Shown here in pieces: positions 42,372-51,210 of a stretch of 64,000 nucleotides of DNA. This stretch comes from Streptomyces iranensis (GTDB lineage Bacteria > Actinomycetota > Actinomycetes > Streptomycetales > Streptomycetaceae), in contig NZ_JAGGLR010000012.1 in assembly GCF_017874715.1 (NCBI RefSeq), positions 1 to 64,000 on the forward strand. The letters are read 5' to 3'. How positions within the stretch are numbered: the stretch's first letter is position 1; every line of letters starts with the position of its first letter. A program made the translations under genes and the position numbers. A model generated the notes under the pieces. The model made no database searches and was not told the DNA's origin. It saw only the letters and a program-made list of their open reading frames with translations.

Positions 42372-43280
42372 TCAGGAGAGGAAGTGATCGGCGTACTGTT
42401 CCATGCCGGCCACGACCGCCTCGACGCTCTCACCACTGGGCTGCAGCACGAACGAGTCGATGCCGGCCGCCTCAAGCTGGCCGAGGTGGTCGCGGTGCTC
42501 CTCGACCGAACCGGGATTGCGCATGTACTTGCACTGCGGCGACTGGACCTGGATGAAGAGCTCGGTCCCCTCTCCCTGCTCCTCCACAGCCCGTTCCCTG
42601 ACTTCCCTCACCTGGGCGGCAAGCTGAGCCACGGTGGCGAGAGACGGGGTTCGCGTGGTCCTGGAGACCTCCGGCGTGGACATCAGCGGGCTCCACCCCT
42701 GGTGCCGTGCTGCCCGGCGACGGGACAAGGCGCTGTTTCCGCCGATCACGATGGGCGGGCCGCCCATCCGCCGCGGCTGCGGCACCGATGCCACCCCGCG
42801 CGCCTCGAAGTGCTTGCCCTTGAAGGCGTAGGGCAGTTGCGTCCAGGCCCCTTTCATCATCTCAAGGGCCTCGTCGAAGATCTCGTTGCGGTCCTCCATC
42901 TCAAGCCCCAGGGCGAGGAACTCGGATCGGAGATAACCCGTGCCGACGACCACGACCAACCGTCCGTCGGAGAGCAGGTCGAGCGTGGTCAGCGCCTTGG
43001 CTGCGATCAGCGGGTGATGGTAGGGGACCACGAGCAGATAGGTCATGAGCCGGATCCGCTCGGTGTGCGCGGCGCAGAACGACAGCGCGGCCACCAGGTC
43101 GAGGGACTCGTGCCCGCCCGTCTGCAGCCACTTGTACGACGGGGCGGGATGCTCGGTGAAGGCGATCGCGTCGAACCCCAGCGCGTCCGCGGCCCGCGAC
43201 AGCCGGGCCATCCCCTCGGCAGAGGCCAGGGCCTTGTCGTATCCGGGTGCGGCGACGGGATACTCGATGGTGAACTTCAC
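42372..43280 (-). CDS. LLM-class (F420-dependent type) oxidoreductase, paralogue of the 12332 gene
   Basis: A 302-residue luciferase-like oxidoreductase starting MKFTIEYPV. It shares IAFTEHPAPSYKWL, RIRLMTYLLVVPYHHPLIAAK and GYLRSEFLALG with the protein at 12332-13270 along the full length, so the two genes arose by duplication and probably act on similar compounds. The ATG has AAGGAGC upstream. It is the first gene of a possible four-gene minus-strand unit. An inverted repeat, CATTGA-N14-TCAATG, lies 146 bp upstream. Confidence 0.92.
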   Translation of the reverse strand: MKFTIEYPVAAPGYDKALASAEGMARLSRAADALGFDAIAFTEHPAPSYKWLQTGGHESLDLVAALSFCAAHTERIRLMTYLLVVPYHHPLIAAKALTTLDLLSDGRLVVVVGTGYLRSEFLALGLEMEDRNEIFDEALEMMKGAWTQLPYAFKGKHFEARGVASVPQPRRMGGPPIVIGGNSALSRRRAARHQGWSPLMSTPEVSRTTRTPSLATVAQLAAQVREVRERAVEEQGEGTELFIQVQSPQCKYMRNPGSVEEHRDHLGQLEAAGIDSFVLQPSGESVEAVVAGMEQYADHFLS

Positions 43281-43425
43281 GCTGCTCCTTCACATGTCGA
43301 TCCGGAGTGGCAGGACGGTCGCACCGCGTGTGCTGCAGGCCTCGCGTCCATGGCGGCGACGGTGGTTCCGCGCTCCACTGCGCTCGGAATGACCGATGGA
43401 CCCTCTGACTCTCGATGGCCATATT

Positions 43426-43451
43426 CATTGAACTTATCTAACCTGTCAATG
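43426..43451. promoter_or_regulatory. inverted repeat upstream of the LLM cluster
   Basis: CATTGA and TCAATG, 14 bases apart, enclose ACTTATCTAACCTG, which contains a CTAAC half-site. It lies about 146 bp upstream of the first LLM gene on the minus strand. Confidence 0.4.
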
Positions 43452-43628
43452 CTGTGCGGGCCCCGATGAAGGGGCCTTGACCGCAGGACATTCCCCGTTG
43501 TCCAACCGCGCCCAGCCGCCCCCCGAGGCCGCTCGTCACCCCGCTCCCAAACGGCACGCGAGCGCCTCCGCTCCGCACCCGTCCGGGCCGGGCGACCCGC
43601 GGATCCGAAGATCGACTCCGAACACGAA

Positions 43629-43640
43629 TGAGTTAACTAA
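43629..43640. promoter_or_regulatory. putative operator, TTAGT-N2-ACTAA type, upstream of hyuA
   Basis: TGAGTTAACTAA contains the perfect palindrome AGTTAACT and matches nine of ten positions of the class. It is the only visible link between the hyuA operon and the island regulators. It lies about 310 bp from the hyuA start. Confidence 0.45.
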
Positions 43641-43950
43641 TGCAGAATGGTTGTATGTATCGAAGCTGGGCGCTACCGTCCTGTCGCAGGTCACCCGGGC
43701 TTGGATAGTCGACTCGGTGCCGAGTCGGGAGCAATCGGGTTGGGCATCATTCGGCGCCCCTCAAGGCGCCAGGACAGCGGAGCCGGATGACCGGGTCCGA
43801 GACGGAGCACCTGCTCGTGGGCTGCCGGACGCTTGGTCGCCCGGCCCTGCGAAGGTCACGACACCGACACCGGGCCCCATCGGCACCCTTCGGAGTACTC
43901 ACCCACATGCGCAATCTGATTTGGACACCATCGATCGAGGGTGAATTGTG

Positions 43951-46014
43951 ATGATCATCGGCATCGACATCGGTGGCACGTTTACGGATGGCGTCCTCCA
44001 GGGCAACGGCGCCGTGCACCGTGCCAAGACATTGACGACACCCGCCGACCTGGGCGACGGCGTGATCGCCGTTTGCCGGTTGCTGGCCGAGAAGGCCGAT
44101 GTTCCGATTCATGACTTCTTCGGCCGGGCCGAACGTCTCACGCTGGGAACCACCGCGGTCACGAACATCCTGACGAGCCAAACGGGTCGCCGCGTCGGCA
44201 TGCTGACGACTGCCGGATTCGAGGACGAGCTCGGCATCTCCAAAGGACGTCGGCTGAACCGTGACGGGTGGGTCGTCCGCCCGCCGGAGCTGGTCGCACG
44301 CCGGGATATTCGGGGGATTGCCGAGCGAATCGACCGCGACGGCGATGTGCTCCTCGAGCTTGACGTGGATCAGGTACTGAGCGCGGCGACCGAGCTGGTG
44401 CACGAGCGCGGCGTCGAGGTCCTCACCGTGTCCTACTTGTGGTCTCACATCAACCCGGTCCACGAGGAGCTGACGGAGCAGGTCCTCCGCAAGGCGTTCC
44501 CCGACGTTCCCGTCATGTGCGGGTCGATGCTCAACCCCATCCAGCGTGGTTACGAACGCACCACCTTCGCCGCCCTCAACGCATACACCAGTGGAGCGTT
44601 CTCCGGCCTCGATCACCTCGAAGGGCGGTTGCGCGACCTGGGACTGCGCGGACGGCTGCTCGTCATCAATTGCGCGGGTGGTGCCATGACGCTCAGCTCC
44701 GCGCGCGCCACACCCCTTCGGCTCGTCCACTCAGGTCCGGCAGCGGGGGTGGCCGCCGGTGCGGTGGTCGCCACCGAACACCGCGCCCCGGCCGCGATCG
44801 CATGCGATATGGGCGGGACGTCTTTCGATGTCGCGCTCATCAGTGACGGAGCCGTCACACGCACCGTTCGGGGCGAGGTCTTCGGGACGCTGACGTCGCT
44901 TGCGCACGTCGACGTCCAGTCGATCGGAGCCGGAGGCGGCTCTGTGGCTTGGATCGACAGCCTCGGGGTGCTGCGACTGGGACCGAAGTCGGCGGGCGCG
45001 AGCCCTGGGCCTGCCTGCTACGGTCGCGGCGGCAGCGACGCGACGATCACCGACGCGCTCCTGGTACTGGGATACATCGACCCGCAGGCGTTCCTCGGTG
45101 GGTCCATGAAGCTCGATGAACGCGCGGCCAGGGAAGCCTGCTCGCGCATCGGCGAGTCTCTGGGGTTGACCACCGAGGAGGTCGCCTGGGGCATTCGATC
45201 CATCGCTCTCAACAACATGGCCGAAGCGACGCGAGCGACCGTCGCGAATCGGGGCCAGGATCCGAGGACCCACGCGATCATCTCCTACGGCGGATGCGGA
45301 AGTCTCTTCACCGCCGAGATCGCCAAGGCCATCGGCATCAAGCGCGTGATCGTCCCCGAGGTCGCGTCGGTGTTCTCGGCATACGGAGCAGCATCCTCCG
45401 CCGTCCGTCGGGAACGAACCATCGCCGTGGGAAAGAGCATCCCATTCGATGTTCCCGGGCTCGCCGAAAGAGCTTCCAGCATCATAGCCGCAGTGAAGAA
45501 GGAACTCACGGCTGACGGTGTCGACGAGGAGGACCGGTCGATTTCCGTCGAGGCCGACCTCCGCTTCCGGCGACAGGTCTCCGACCTGACGATCGCTTTC
45601 CCCGGTCCGGACGTCACCCCGGAGAGCGTCGACCACGTCGTCGAGGAGTTCACCCGGGAATATGTCCGCCGGTACGGCCGGGGCGCACTCCTCCTCGATG
45701 CCACGATCGACATGGTTTCGCTGCGCGTGGTCGGGACGGGCCGACAGCCGGCGGCTCTGCCGAACGTGGCGGAGGGGACCGGCGAGCCTGAAATCGCCAC
45801 CCCTTCGTCGAGCCGGTCAATACAGCTTGAACGGCTCGGGCCCCGTACCGACGTCCCCGTTTTCATGGTCGAAGACCTCGAACCGGGAGCTCGAATCGAC
45901 GGACCCGCATGCCTGGACGGCGCGGACACCACTATTTGGGTGCCTGCGGGCGCCACGGCACGTATGGACTCTCAGCGTACCTTGCTTCTTGACGTCGAGT
46001 CTGGAAACAACTGA
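43951..46014 (+). CDS. hydantoinase/oxoprolinase family subunit A (HyuA-like)
   Basis: A 687-residue ATP-dependent subunit. The N-terminal actin-like fold begins IIGIDIGGTFTDG, TLGTTAVTNIL follows, and a second phosphate motif is CDMGGTSFDVALI. Family members hydrolyse cyclic amides (N-methylhydantoin, 5-oxoproline) or, with other partners, carboxylate acetone or acetophenone. HyuB follows directly. The ATG at 43951 and a GTG one codon earlier both fit the upstream GAGGGTGA site. Third codon positions are visibly less G/C-saturated than in neighbouring genes, possibly a sign of more recent transfer. Confidence 0.9.
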   Translation: MIIGIDIGGTFTDGVLQGNGAVHRAKTLTTPADLGDGVIAVCRLLAEKADVPIHDFFGRAERLTLGTTAVTNILTSQTGRRVGMLTTAGFEDELGISKGRRLNRDGWVVRPPELVARRDIRGIAERIDRDGDVLLELDVDQVLSAATELVHERGVEVLTVSYLWSHINPVHEELTEQVLRKAFPDVPVMCGSMLNPIQRGYERTTFAALNAYTSGAFSGLDHLEGRLRDLGLRGRLLVINCAGGAMTLSSARATPLRLVHSGPAAGVAAGAVVATEHRAPAAIACDMGGTSFDVALISDGAVTRTVRGEVFGTLTSLAHVDVQSIGAGGGSVAWIDSLGVLRLGPKSAGASPGPACYGRGGSDATITDALLVLGYIDPQAFLGGSMKLDERAAREACSRIGESLGLTTEEVAWGIRSIALNNMAEATRATVANRGQDPRTHAIISYGGCGSLFTAEIAKAIGIKRVIVPEVASVFSAYGAASSAVRRERTIAVGKSIPFDVPGLAERASSIIAAVKKELTADGVDEEDRSISVEADLRFRRQVSDLTIAFPGPDVTPESVDHVVEEFTREYVRRYGRGALLLDATIDMVSLRVVGTGRQPAALPNVAEGTGEPEIATPSSSRSIQLERLGPRTDVPVFMVEDLEPGARIDGPACLDGADTTIWVPAGATARMDSQRTLLLDVESGNN

Positions 46015-46036
46015 TCTTCAGTTGAAACGAGGAACC

Positions 46037-48178
46037 ATGGCGCAACCCACGGACTTTGACTTCGACCCGATCGAACTGGAGATTCTCCGATCTCGTTTGC
46101 AGGCGGTTGCCAATGACGCCGCGGACGCGGTGTACCGCACCGCGATCAGTCCGATCACGACTGAGGGCAAGGATTTCTCGGCAACGCTGCTGTCGGCGGA
46201 TGGCGCACTCATCGTCGGCGGCGGGTTCATCTCGCTGCACTGGCTCGCCGCGACGAGGTCGGTGCGGGCCATCCTGACGAAGTACGGCGATTCGGTGGCG
46301 GATGGCGACATCTTCCTCGTCAATGACCCGTACCAGGGCGGCGGCCTTCACCCCTCTGACGTCTTCATCTGCCGCCCGATCTACGCACAGGGCGAACTGT
46401 GCACCTGGATTTGCATGTCGGCCCACATGATCGACATGGGCGGTGCCGTGTTCGGATCGTTCGCTCCGAATGCGACCTCGTGTTACGAGGAGGCGTTTCG
46501 CATTCCCCCGGTGCGACTTTTCGCTGCCGGCGAGGAGTGCAAAGACGTGTGGGGTCTGGTACTCACCAACGTGCGTATGCCGGACGTGGTCGAAATGGAC
46601 ATGCGAAGCCTGACCGCGGCAGCGCACGTGGCGTACGAGAAGTCCGTCACCCTGATCGAGAGTGTGGGGCTCGACTCGTGGAGAAACGGCGTTCAGGCAC
46701 TTCGGCAGCTCTCCGAGGCCGAGCTCGTATCCAAGATCAAATCGCTTCCGGAGGGCGTGTACGTCTCGAAGAGCTGGGTCGAATGGCGTGGTGAACTACT
46801 GCCGGTCCCTTGCACTCTGACGATCTCAGCGGGGGAACTGCACTTCGACTTCGACGGCAGCCACCCTCAGGTGCCGTTCTTCATCAATTCGCAGCCCTAC
46901 ATCATCCTCAGCGCCTTCCTCAGCTACTTCTGCCCCCAGTTCATGCCGGACCTCCCCTACAACGAGGGCGTCGTACCCCCCATCACGGTCACATGCCCCG
47001 AGTCGAGCATCACGCACGCAGCTGCTCCCGCGCCGTTGGGTTGCGGACACATGCATGTCGCGTTCAGTGCCGGCACCATGATGATGCACTGCGTTCAGCT
47101 CGCGGCATGGAGCGCCAAGGAGCCGCAACTCGGCGCGGAGGTCAATGCTCCGGGGGCGTATGGCGCCATCGGCTTGAGCACATGGGCCGCTCCCACACCG
47201 GACGGGGGCTTCGACGGCTGGGCGTTCATGGAAGGGGCTCTCGTCGGCGCATCGGCGGGCTGGGGACATGACGGCGTCGACTGCAGCCCGTACCACGTAC
47301 CCACGGTGGGGCTCGACGGTTCGGGTATCCCCGCTTTGATCTCGGACGTCGAAATACTCGAGGATCTGCATCCCATCCAGGTCGTGTCCCGGTCGCTGCG
47401 ACGGGGAACGGGTGGTGCGGGCCGCTGGCGTTCGGGGCGGGGCATCGAATTCCACGTCAGGCCCCGCGGCGTGCCGTCGGCCACAGGACAGATGCTGGGC
47501 ATGCATGGCCATATCCCCATGTCGGGCATCGCCGGCGGGTCCATCGGCGACCTGACCGAACTCCTGCACACGGGCAGGGACGGGACCGTTCACCGGCTCG
47601 GCATGGACCAGGCGGACGTGTCGATCGCCGAGGACGAGGAATTCACTCTCCGGTGTGCGTCCGGCGGCGGAGTCGGCGACCCGCTGGACCGGGATCCGGC
47701 CGATGTGGTGCGGGATGTGAACGACTTCGTGTACGAGGCCGGGGAGGCGCTCGCGACATACGGCGTGGTCGTGACCCAGGCGGGCGAGGTCAATCACGAG
47801 GCGACCGCCGGCGAGCGCGATCGCAGGCGAGCTCAGCGCCTCGCACACGCGACGGGCGGGCCGGCCGATATCGAGAAGGTGGACCCGGCCGAGCTGACGG
47901 TTGCGGCGACGGTGCCCCTGTACCCCGGAGTGGTGGGGTATGAGGGGAAAGCAGTCGTGCTGGAGAGCGGGACCGTTCTCACCTCCGCTCCGAGAATGTG
48001 GTTCGAGGGCTGCACGATCCTTGAGGGGACGTTGGCGGGATCCGGCCCGGAGGTGACGGTGCGGTCGTACCTGGACCCGGCAACGGGCCGGGCATTGTTC
48101 ACCGAAGCCGTACCGCGAGGAAGCGGCTGCAGCATCTCAAGCCTCCCTGGGCATTGGGCCGGGACCACCGCCTCCTGA
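46037..48178 (+). CDS. hydantoinase/oxoprolinase family subunit B (HyuB-like)
   Basis: A 713-residue large subunit that partners HyuA 22 bp upstream. It begins with the family segment PIELEILRSRLQAVANDAADAVYRTAIS and has VNDPYQGGGLHPSDVF and MSAHMIDMGG (metal and active-site regions). C-terminal RGTGGAGRWRSGRGIEF and GGGVGDPLDRDP are standard for HyuB. It has about 130 residues beyond the core, ending PRGSGCSISSLPGHW. The ATG at 46037 has ACGAGGAA upstream. Whether the pair is a hydrolase or a carboxylase cannot be told from sequence. Confidence 0.9.
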   Translation: MAQPTDFDFDPIELEILRSRLQAVANDAADAVYRTAISPITTEGKDFSATLLSADGALIVGGGFISLHWLAATRSVRAILTKYGDSVADGDIFLVNDPYQGGGLHPSDVFICRPIYAQGELCTWICMSAHMIDMGGAVFGSFAPNATSCYEEAFRIPPVRLFAAGEECKDVWGLVLTNVRMPDVVEMDMRSLTAAAHVAYEKSVTLIESVGLDSWRNGVQALRQLSEAELVSKIKSLPEGVYVSKSWVEWRGELLPVPCTLTISAGELHFDFDGSHPQVPFFINSQPYIILSAFLSYFCPQFMPDLPYNEGVVPPITVTCPESSITHAAAPAPLGCGHMHVAFSAGTMMMHCVQLAAWSAKEPQLGAEVNAPGAYGAIGLSTWAAPTPDGGFDGWAFMEGALVGASAGWGHDGVDCSPYHVPTVGLDGSGIPALISDVEILEDLHPIQVVSRSLRRGTGGAGRWRSGRGIEFHVRPRGVPSATGQMLGMHGHIPMSGIAGGSIGDLTELLHTGRDGTVHRLGMDQADVSIAEDEEFTLRCASGGGVGDPLDRDPADVVRDVNDFVYEAGEALATYGVVVTQAGEVNHEATAGERDRRRAQRLAHATGGPADIEKVDPAELTVAATVPLYPGVVGYEGKAVVLESGTVLTSAPRMWFEGCTILEGTLAGSGPEVTVRSYLDPATGRALFTEAVPRGSGCSISSLPGHWAGTTAS

Positions 48179-48238
48179 AGCCTTCCGCTCCGCCGAACCG
48201 AAAGACCCCACTCCTCCCCCGCGCGAATTGGGAGCCCC

Positions 48239-49582
48239 ATGACCACGACAGAGTCGACATCCGGCGACACGCGTCCACAGACCCCGAGTCGTGAGCTGCG
48301 GCGTCGCGCCGGCGTCGCAGGGTTTACCGGGTCCATGATCGAGTACTACGACTTCCTCGTCTACGCGTTCCTCACCGTCACGATGGCGCCGCAGTTCTTC
48401 CCGACGCAGAATCCCGCCACGTCCACGTTGGCGGCGCTGGCGGTGTACGGAACGGGATTCGTCGCGCGGCCGCTCGGAGGGGTCTTCTTCGGCTGGCTCG
48501 GCGATCGCCGCGGCCGCCGGGACGCGCTCCTGCTCACGGTGCTCATCATGGGTCTCGCGACGGCTCTGATGGGCCTCGTTCCGGTGTACGCGGCGGCCGG
48601 TCTGCTCGCTCCCGCGCTGCTCGTCGTCACGCGCATCGTGCAGGGTTTCGCCGCCGGCGGGGAGCTGATCGGGGCTGCGACCTATCTCTGGGAAGTGTCG
48701 GAAGGCCGCAAGCGTGGCCACTTGATCTCCATCGGCACGCTGGGCTCAGGGGTCGGGGCCGTGCTCGCGCCCATCACCGTGGGAACCACGACGCTCGTCG
48801 TCGGTACCGAAGCGATGTCGGCCTGGGGCTGGCGGATCCCCTTCCTGCTGGCGATTCCGCTCCTGCTCTTGTCGCTACGGCTGCGGCTGCGGCTCGAGGA
48901 CTCCGCCGAGTTCCGGCAGCTGGCGGCGGAGTCCCGGCTCGAAAGGTTCCCGCTGCGGCGCGTCGTCCAGGAGCACAAGGTGCCGCTGCTCCAGGTGTTC
49001 GCGCTGAACACGGCGGCGAGTGTGCCGGCGGTCCTCGTGGTGGTCTACATGAACGTCTACCTCACCCAGGTGCTGCATATCGCGCAGCAGAGCGTGTTCT
49101 GGCTGTCCGCGGTCGTCCTGCTCCTGGCACTCCCGGCCTTCTCGCTCGGCGGCCTGGCCGTGGACAGGTTCGGCAGCAGACGAAGTGTGGGCACCATGTT
49201 CATCGCCTGCTCGCTGATCATCTATCCGGCGATTCTGCTCATGGGCCTGGTCCACAACATCGCCGTCGTCGGACTCCTCTACCTCGCGGCCGCTGCCTGC
49301 AACTACGCGCTCCAGGCGGCGGTGTACCCGTCATTCGTCAGTCTGTTCCCGCCTGCGGTCCGGTATTCGGGGTCGGCGCTCGGCTGGAACCTGGGGGCCG
49401 TTCTCGGGGCCGGGATATCGCCCGTCGTGGCGGGACTTCTCGTCACCGCCACCGGTATGGACTCAGCCCCGGCCTTCCTCATGTTCGTGGCCACGGCCAT
49501 CGCGCTGATCACCCTCGCGACCATAAAGAGGACGAGCACGGGGGAGCCGGCGGAAAGTCCGTCGCCGGCACCGGCGTCATGA
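48239..49582 (+). CDS. MFS transporter, metabolite:H+ symporter (MHS) type
   Basis: A 447-residue membrane protein with 12 hydrophobic segments. MIEYYDFLVYAF at the first helix and GWLGDRRGRRDALLLT (the conserved loop 2-3 motif) place it in the MHS group, which imports organic acids, osmolytes or aromatic acids with protons. It follows HyuB by 60 bp and overlaps the ferredoxin reductase gene by four bases (ATGA), so it probably imports the substrate of the operon. Confidence 0.92.
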   Translation: MTTTESTSGDTRPQTPSRELRRRAGVAGFTGSMIEYYDFLVYAFLTVTMAPQFFPTQNPATSTLAALAVYGTGFVARPLGGVFFGWLGDRRGRRDALLLTVLIMGLATALMGLVPVYAAAGLLAPALLVVTRIVQGFAAGGELIGAATYLWEVSEGRKRGHLISIGTLGSGVGAVLAPITVGTTTLVVGTEAMSAWGWRIPFLLAIPLLLLSLRLRLRLEDSAEFRQLAAESRLERFPLRRVVQEHKVPLLQVFALNTAASVPAVLVVVYMNVYLTQVLHIAQQSVFWLSAVVLLLALPAFSLGGLAVDRFGSRRSVGTMFIACSLIIYPAILLMGLVHNIAVVGLLYLAAAACNYALQAAVYPSFVSLFPPAVRYSGSALGWNLGAVLGAGISPVVAGLLVTATGMDSAPAFLMFVATAIALITLATIKRTSTGEPAESPSPAPAS

Positions 49583-51192
49583 CCCATCTCATCGTCCACG
49601 GTTGCTGCAACGACGCGAGCTGCGTACCGGTGTGCCCGGTCGACTGCATCCACCCCACCCCGGACGAGCCGGGATTCGACCGGGCCGAACAGCTCTACAT
49701 CGACCCGCGGGCGTGCATCGACTGCGGGGCGTGCCTGGACGCATGCCCGGCGGACGCGGTTCGGACGGATCTTGAGATCACCGCCGCCGAGTCGCCCTAT
49801 GTGGAGATCAACGAACGCCATTTCTCCGGCAGGCCCGCACTTCGGGTACCGCCCCGGCCGGCACCCCGGTTCGTGGACACACCGCTGCGGGTCGCCATCG
49901 TCGGGGCGGGACCCGCCGGCTGCTACGCGGCAGCCGCTCTGCTGGAGCACAGCACGGCCCGTATCTCGATGATCGACCGCCTGCCGACACCACACGGTCT
50001 GCTGCGTGCCGGCGTGGCGCCGGACCACCAGGCCACCAAGAACGTCGCCACCTACTTCGACTCGGTCCTGTCACATCCCTCCGTTTCGTGCTACTTCAAC
50101 GTGACCGTCGGCGAGCACATCGGCCTCGACGAACTCCGGGCGCATCACGACGCGGTCATCTGGGCGGCGGGAGCACCCGGCGACCGGGAACTGGGCATCC
50201 CCGGCGAGGACTTGCCCGGCTGTCACTCCGCCCGCGAGTTCGTCGGCTGGTACAACGCACATCCCGACTTCGTGCCGACCGCCTTCGACCTCACCGGACC
50301 GCGAGCCCTCGTGATCGGCAACGGCAACGTGGGGCTGGACGTGGCCCGCATGGTGGTGCGCGACACCGGGGAGCTCGCCCACACCGATATGGCGGCTCAC
50401 GCGCTGGCCGCGCTGCGGGCGAGCGGCATCGAGGAGGTGACCGTCGCCGGCCGGCGCGGACCGGAACACGCCGCGTACACGCTTCCGGAACTTCTCGCGC
50501 TCACGCAGCTCGACGGAGTGCGCGTGCGCACCAGGCACCACGAGGTGAGCGAGGCCTGCGATGCCGCGCCCGACGATCTCGCGCTTCGGCTCGTCAAAGA
50601 CATGTCATCGAATGACATGGCGCCGGCTCCCCGGACGATCCATCTGCGTTATCTGCTCTCGCCGTTGACGATAAACGGCTCCGCCGGCGTCGAGTCGGTC
50701 ACGTTCATGCGGAACGAGCTCGACCGGGACGCGTCCGGTGTCAGGCTCCGCCCCACGGGACAGACCGAGACCATCGCCACGAACCTCGTCCTCAAGGCCG
50801 TGGGTTATCGGGGCCGCGCCGTGCCCGGCCTCCCCTTCGACGAGGCTTCGGGAACCATCCCCCATGCCAGGGGGCAGATCATGCACGAGGGGGACCCGGG
50901 GTTCTTCTGCGCGGGCTGGATCAAACGGGGTCCCACGGGCGTGATCGGAAGCAACAAGCGATGTTCCCTCGAGACGGTCTCGACGTTGCTCGATGTCGTC
51001 TCGCCCGAGTCGCGGGATACCGGGCCCGAATCCTTCACGGAGCTCGTCGCTGCACGCCGGATTGACTACGTCGACTTCGCGGGATGGTCGCGGATCCGCC
51101 GGACCGAGGAAGAGCGGGGACTCCGCGGTGGAACGCCCCGGAAGAAGTTCACCGCCGTGGGCGACATGATCGCCATCGCCAGGACACAGTGA
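49579..51192 (+). CDS. FprB-like ferredoxin-NADP reductase with N-terminal ferredoxin domain
   Basis: A 537-residue fusion. The N-terminal ferredoxin (about 1-65) has two clusters of Cys (10, 15, 19, 23 and 46, 49, 52, 56), typical for 7Fe or 8Fe ferredoxin. Then comes an adrenodoxin reductase-like flavoprotein: FAD motif VAIVGAGPAGCYAA (about 105), ATKNVATYFD, NADP motif VIGNGNVGLDVARM (about 250), and CAGWIKRGPTGVIGSNK. This matches mycobacterial FprB in layout. It shuttles electrons between NADP(H) and an iron-sulfur partner, plausibly the molybdenum enzyme encoded 18 bp downstream. Confidence 0.94.
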   Translation: MTHLIVHGCCNDASCVPVCPVDCIHPTPDEPGFDRAEQLYIDPRACIDCGACLDACPADAVRTDLEITAAESPYVEINERHFSGRPALRVPPRPAPRFVDTPLRVAIVGAGPAGCYAAAALLEHSTARISMIDRLPTPHGLLRAGVAPDHQATKNVATYFDSVLSHPSVSCYFNVTVGEHIGLDELRAHHDAVIWAAGAPGDRELGIPGEDLPGCHSAREFVGWYNAHPDFVPTAFDLTGPRALVIGNGNVGLDVARMVVRDTGELAHTDMAAHALAALRASGIEEVTVAGRRGPEHAAYTLPELLALTQLDGVRVRTRHHEVSEACDAAPDDLALRLVKDMSSNDMAPAPRTIHLRYLLSPLTINGSAGVESVTFMRNELDRDASGVRLRPTGQTETIATNLVLKAVGYRGRAVPGLPFDEASGTIPHARGQIMHEGDPGFFCAGWIKRGPTGVIGSNKRCSLETVSTLLDVVSPESRDTGPESFTELVAARRIDYVDFAGWSRIRRTEEERGLRGGTPRKKFTAVGDMIAIARTQ

Positions 51193-51210
51193 CCGAAGGG
51201 GGCGAAAGCC

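Larger units (their letters stand above)
43281..43950. other. 670-bp divergent intergenic region
   Basis: The longest gap in the window lies between the minus-strand LLM cluster and the hyuA operon. It contains two operator-like elements (43426-43451 and 43629-43640) with AT-rich flanks, consistent with promoters on both sides. An open frame of 155 codons at 43477-43944 has irregular codon use, is rich in Pro, Arg and Ala, and is not accepted as a gene. A long hyuA leader of about 300 bases is possible. Confidence 0.6.

Noticed and set aside
43477..43944. 155-codon plus-strand open frame before hyuA
   Set aside because: Codon use is irregular, the product is Pro/Arg/Ala-rich with no domain, and the region holds promoter-like AT-rich patches.
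43951..48178. specific call as 5-oxoprolinase or acetophenone carboxylase
   Set aside because: HyuA/HyuB motifs are shared by hydrolases and carboxylases and the sequence does not settle the substrate.
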